NCBI GenBank assembly: GCA_019059635.1
Contig: JAGVRJ010000002.1
Coordinates: forward strand, 682,001 to 746,000
Length of the DNA stretch: 64,000 nt
DNA from: Proales similis
Lineage: Eukaryota; Rotifera; Eurotatoria; Ploima; Proalidae
Direction: 5' to 3'
This document shows positions 60,351 through 64,000 of this stretch, piece after piece; within the stretch, counting starts at the first letter, position 1, and every line of letters starts with the position of its first letter. The notes under the pieces are model-generated. The model ran no database searches and had not been told where the DNA came from. It worked only from the letters and a program-made list of their open reading frames with translations. Both the position numbers and the translations under genes were made by a program.

Positions 60351-62822
60351 TCACTGCAGAATGCAATGCTTCATATACGGATCGTTTTCGTCTTCGTCCT
60401 GAGCTCTAACTTCAAGCTCCTTGACTTGAATGCCCCTAATCTGGCCAGAAAAGGTCTGAGCGTTCAGCTCATCTTGAAGCGTCTCGGCCTGACCGAGCCA
60501 ACGCGAGACCTTGCGACTCCAAGTTATATGAATCCTTCAAATGAAAAGTATCATCATTACTCACTCTTTGTCGCAAGCCTTGGTACAGAGAGCTGTCTTT
60601 GGGCAGAGCTTGAATAGAAATTTAGATAATTTGAATTTATCTCGAATTCGTTCCAAATGACTTGCTTTTCATATAAGGTATGAGCACGCTGAGCGAATTC
60701 TGATAAGTAGTGAACAGTTCTGCTTTATTGGCCGTATCGGATTCGATAAGCTAGTGTGAAAGCGAAACGAATTGATCGAGCTACAAAAGCATCAAATAGA
60801 AGTAACAATTACTTTTAATTCGGCCTCAACACAGTTGGATAATGCCTCGTTGACCGCCGGTTCAAGTTCACCTAAAGGTTCACCTTTTTAAAGAGGCGAT
60901 TAAATAAGGAAACGACGTTGATTTTGTTTGAATTTCTGACTTTGAATGGGTAGACTCTGAGGCCTTGAGCTCTGAGCGCCGAAATGTGGCGATGACGATT
61001 CTCCAGACGAGGCACTTAGTTTGCGGCCACTCTCAACTGGCCTCAGCTGTGCCTCTTCCGCACTGCTGTTGGCTCTTTTTTTTATTGAATACATGCCTAG
61101 CTGGCTTCTCTCAGAACGGTGTTCGATCGGAATAGAGATTGGCATTGAGGCTTGACTTGAAGGCTGACTGATCTTTTCAGCTTTCTTGACCGCCTTGGCG
61201 AGCTCCTCAGCTCGTTTTAAGTAGATGTTGGCCTTTGATAATCCATATTCTATATTAGATTGCTCTTAATATTTTCTAGCATTCGATTTTTCTTACTTTT
61301 GATCTTATTTCTTGTTTTTTATTTGAATCTTTCTCATCTGGTCAATTTGAATTTTGATTGATTGAGCGCAATAGGATCGGATTCGATTGGGTTACATTTA
61401 ATAGCTGGAATTAGATATTCGATTGCGCGGAGGTACATTCGCTGTGCCGTCTCGTATTGTCCATTCTCGTCGGCGCTCACCGCTTGTTGCAGTATTTCCG
61501 ACTAGTTTGTTGGCGGGCTGTGAGTTTATGCATGTCAAATTTAATTCAAGTTAATCACACTAACCGCTTTTCTCAAGCAGTCAGAGCTGGGCATGTGTTC
61601 AAGGTCGACAAACGGATGCTGAAAGAACTCGTCAAAACTGATTCGCTCATTCGGCTCTCTCTGCAGGAGTCGATTCAACAGATCCCGACATGTGCTACTT
61701 AGCATCACGTGACTAGGCAACTTGATTCCATTTTCTTAGAAGAGAAAAACTTGACCAAAATGTGACTCCAGCTTACGATTATAGGCGTATCGTCCATTAT
61801 TTTCTTTTCCAGCTCCTCTATTGAACTTGACATGAACGGTGCGTAGCCGAATATAACTTCTTAAATTAAGAATAGATGAGTTTACTTGACCGGGCTAATG
61901 CTGGTTATGACTGGTATGGTCATTCTAGAAATTACCGTGCAGAATAACTCCGACCGACCACAAGTCGACCTTGGAGTCGTAGAATTTACGCCTCAAGATT
62001 TCGGGGGCCATGTACAGCGGCGAGCCTGTCCGTGTAGAAATAGGAAGGCGATAACAGAATGAGAAGTTATTGGATTCAAACCTTTAAGTGAACGACTCGT
62101 GCTGTCGTCGCGCATGTACTGGGCAAAGCCGAAATCTAATCAAGGGATGAAGAATAGACCATAAAAAAGAACTAATCTACTAACCTGCGAGTTTAAGCGA
62201 CGGATTATTCGTCGACGTGAGAAGAATATTTTGCGGCTTGAGATCCATGTGGGCGATGTGATTTGCTTTTAAATGCTTTAGCGCGCATGCTTCGTATTTA
62301 AATCGAAGTTGAATGAGAACAGCGGAAGCAGAAGCAGTGAATTTACCGATTTGCTGAACGAACCGTCGCACAAAGCGCTCAGGTATTGTACGCCGGCTCT
62401 TTATGAAGCCAGACAAGTCGCCGCCCGGGCAGTACTCCATTATCAGATAAATATAGACCTCGTCCCACTGTTGAGCACTTGACTTTATCCGACTTGAAAA
62501 CGCGTCAAGATCTGAGCCCACCTGAAAGTCCTTGAGTTCGACGATAAACTCGTGTCGGATTCGCTTGAGAATTTCAATCTCCCTAAGCAGATTTTCAGTC
62601 GACGCTTTGTTCAGGCTGTCCTTCCTTATGCATTTAATCGCAAATAACTGGCCATTCAACTTTGATTTTTCAAACAATTTAGGACATTTGTCCAGAAGAC
62701 GATTTTAAGCGACTTACTTTAGATTTGGCTCTATACACGGTTGCATAGGTGCCACTGCCGAGTTTTTTGTCAATCACAAAGCCTTTCACATTGGGCAGAT
62801 GCTGGTCTTGATTCGAAGCCAT
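60351..62822 (-). CDS. ULK3: ULK3-type serine/threonine kinase with MIT domains
   Basis: Fifteen exons (62718..62822, 62522..62659, 62347..62467, 62185..62289, 62082..62135, 61936..62025, 61777..61859, 61565..61720, 61396..61501, 61297..61328, 60941..61232, 60813..60883, 60666..60750, 60565..60608, 60351..60509) give 546 residues. Kinase motifs: glycine loop [16 protein letters not shown] lysine, catalytic loop [10 protein letters not shown] (Met where most kinases have Arg; human ULK3 also lacks it), [15 protein letters not shown] and DLWSVGVIL. Two MIT domains follow (about residues 290-350 and 430-490), separated by a Ser-rich linker, and the tail ends CILQ as in human ULK3. ULK3 acts in Hedgehog signalling and ESCRT-III abscission control. 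Intron 60609..60665 has a GC donor. Confidence 0.95.
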
Positions 62823-63118
62823 GCCGAGTCTTTTCGATCTTTGTTCAAGATTGATAAGATAGAGTTTGCGATAATTCAGAATGCGAGTTCGTACATGCTC
62901 TTATGTCCAAATCTGACTCCTACTCGACAATTTTGAATAATAATTATTTCTATTTGAAATGAAACACTTTATTCTGCAACATTAAAGCCAGACTCGTACA
63001 CATGACCATGGGCGACAATTCAAATAAAGCGAAACTTGAAATAAACAGTAACTTGAATGACCAAGTAAAGTCAAATTGAGAAGAAAAAAGGACGCATTTC
63101 TTTAGAAACCCGATTCAG

Positions 63119-64000
63119 ATGTCAAAATCGACCAACGAGCTCAAATCGAATGAGCATGCTGCTTCCAAGCTACTCGAAGACGAGAATAAATTTCATCATT
63201 TTAAAGTAATGCTATTGACCAAGTCGCTCATTTGAAAATTAAGAATTCATCCGATAAATTGAACGAGTAGAATTTGGCCAATTTTTACTCGAATTTAGCC
63301 GGTGCCAATCGAAATGAGTCGGACGAAAAGAAATGCATAAATGAGCTTGTGGAGACTTTTCGCAAACTAAACAACAAGAATTCTTGCCTCAGCCTCTTCA
63401 ACGCTCTCATCCAATGTTGTGAAGAGAAAAAGCTGAATTTAGACCATTTGGTCACAGGAGTTCTCGGTCTCATACACACGGATCATGAAAAGCAAGTAGC
63501 CAGCAAGCAGCTTGAACTCTCGATCAACTCCTCTAAATTCGCGCTCACTCCACAGAGCTGACGTATATCTATACACTCTAACGCGCTTGATGAGTATTTT
63601 CAAAGATCACTTTATAAACACCTACTCGATTCAAAGCCCCTCTCACCCGTATATAGAAGTGATTCGAAAGCAGACGCGTAATTACGACGAGTTGCTTCTC
63701 AATCAGATCCGATCTATCTACCGCTCGCACAGGTAACTATCCACCTTTGAAATGGGCCCGATACAGCTAATTCAATGATGCATGGTTCAAGTGTGGAGGA
63801 GGCCACTTTGATGCTCAAGCCTGTGATTGTATATGCTTTCCTGGAGCAAACACCCCTAAAGCATCAACTTGCTTCGACTCTGGTCTCTCAGCTTACTGGC
63901 AAATGGGAGAGAGAAGCACTGGCTTGGCAACTGCTTCGACTCTATCTTGATACACTCAAGGATCATGAGCTGGCGTCTATTGCCGAGTGCCTTCTTCAAG
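63119..64000 (+). CDS. Unrecognised helical protein, 3' truncated by the window edge
   Basis: Coding segments 63119..63205, 63271..about 63466, about 63558..63732 and 63792..beyond 64000 read in frame with local intron sizes; the third boundary is uncertain. The start is taken at the ATG at 63119; an ATG at 63002 opens a short ORF whose frame does not continue. The N terminus is hydrophilic. The rest is amphipathic helix with HEAT/armadillo-like character (LSLFNALIQCCEEKK..., VYLYTLTRLMSIFKDHF, LKPVIVYAFLEQTPLKHQLASTLVSQL, ALAWQLLRLYLDTLKDHELASIAECL). I do not recognise the family. Head to head with ULK3 (297 bases between ATGs), so the promoter is probably shared. Confidence 0.6.

Noticed and set aside
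1-64000. CRISPR arrays, insertion sequences, retroviral or other transposon proteins
   Set aside because: No direct-repeat arrays, transposase, integrase or reverse-transcriptase motifs were seen on either strand.

Overview
The window is nuclear DNA of a ciliated bilaterian animal with a compact genome. Nearly every gene has spliceosomal GT-AG introns of only about 50-75 bases. Exon phases join cleanly into proteins alignable end to end with vertebrate orthologues. DGCR8 (animal Microprocessor), a transmembrane semaphorin, FoxO, the BBSome subunit BBS7 and the ciliary protein CFAP298 mark it as metazoan with cilia. Bacterial features, CRISPR arrays and recognisable transposons are absent. Short introns at conserved positions would fit a micro-annelid-like or similar compact lophotrochozoan genome, but the species is inference only.

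Layout. 0-5 kb: GOPC (+) and FoxO (-), tail to tail. 5.1-13.5 kb: an 8.4 kb gene-free region upstream of FoxO, rich in GAGA/CT tracts. 13.5-23.4 kb: an FkbM-type methyltransferase, then POLR1B, DGCR8, POLR3E (a short form) and a MATH-domain gene. 24-30.3 kb: a small unknown ORF, an HAD-like protein of unknown function, isovaleryl-CoA dehydrogenase (IVD) and RPL7A, whose long introns carry box C/D snoRNAs (U27-like and U24-like). 30.4-38.4 kb: a large secreted MACPF/Cys-rich/EGF protein and a transmembrane semaphorin, both (-). 38.4-46.4 kb: a second 7.9 kb gene-free region, upstream of the semaphorin. 46.4-64 kb: BBS7, NIP7, LUC7-like (all -), a GLD-2-type poly(A) polymerase and NTHL1 (+), a secreted lipase (-), PEX7 (-), CFAP298 (+), ULK3 (-) and the 5' part of an unrecognised helical protein (+) running off the right edge.

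Common themes. RNA biogenesis is over-represented: Pol I, Pol III, Microprocessor, ribosomal protein plus snoRNAs, NIP7, LUC7 and GLD-2. Housekeeping genes are packed with 0.1-1 kb spacing, often head to head, while the two signalling genes FoxO and semaphorin each have about 8 kb of empty upstream DNA. I found no obviously novel multi-gene system. The best leads are the intronic snoRNAs in RPL7A, the FoxO protein lacking two classical Akt sites, and the MACPF multidomain protein.
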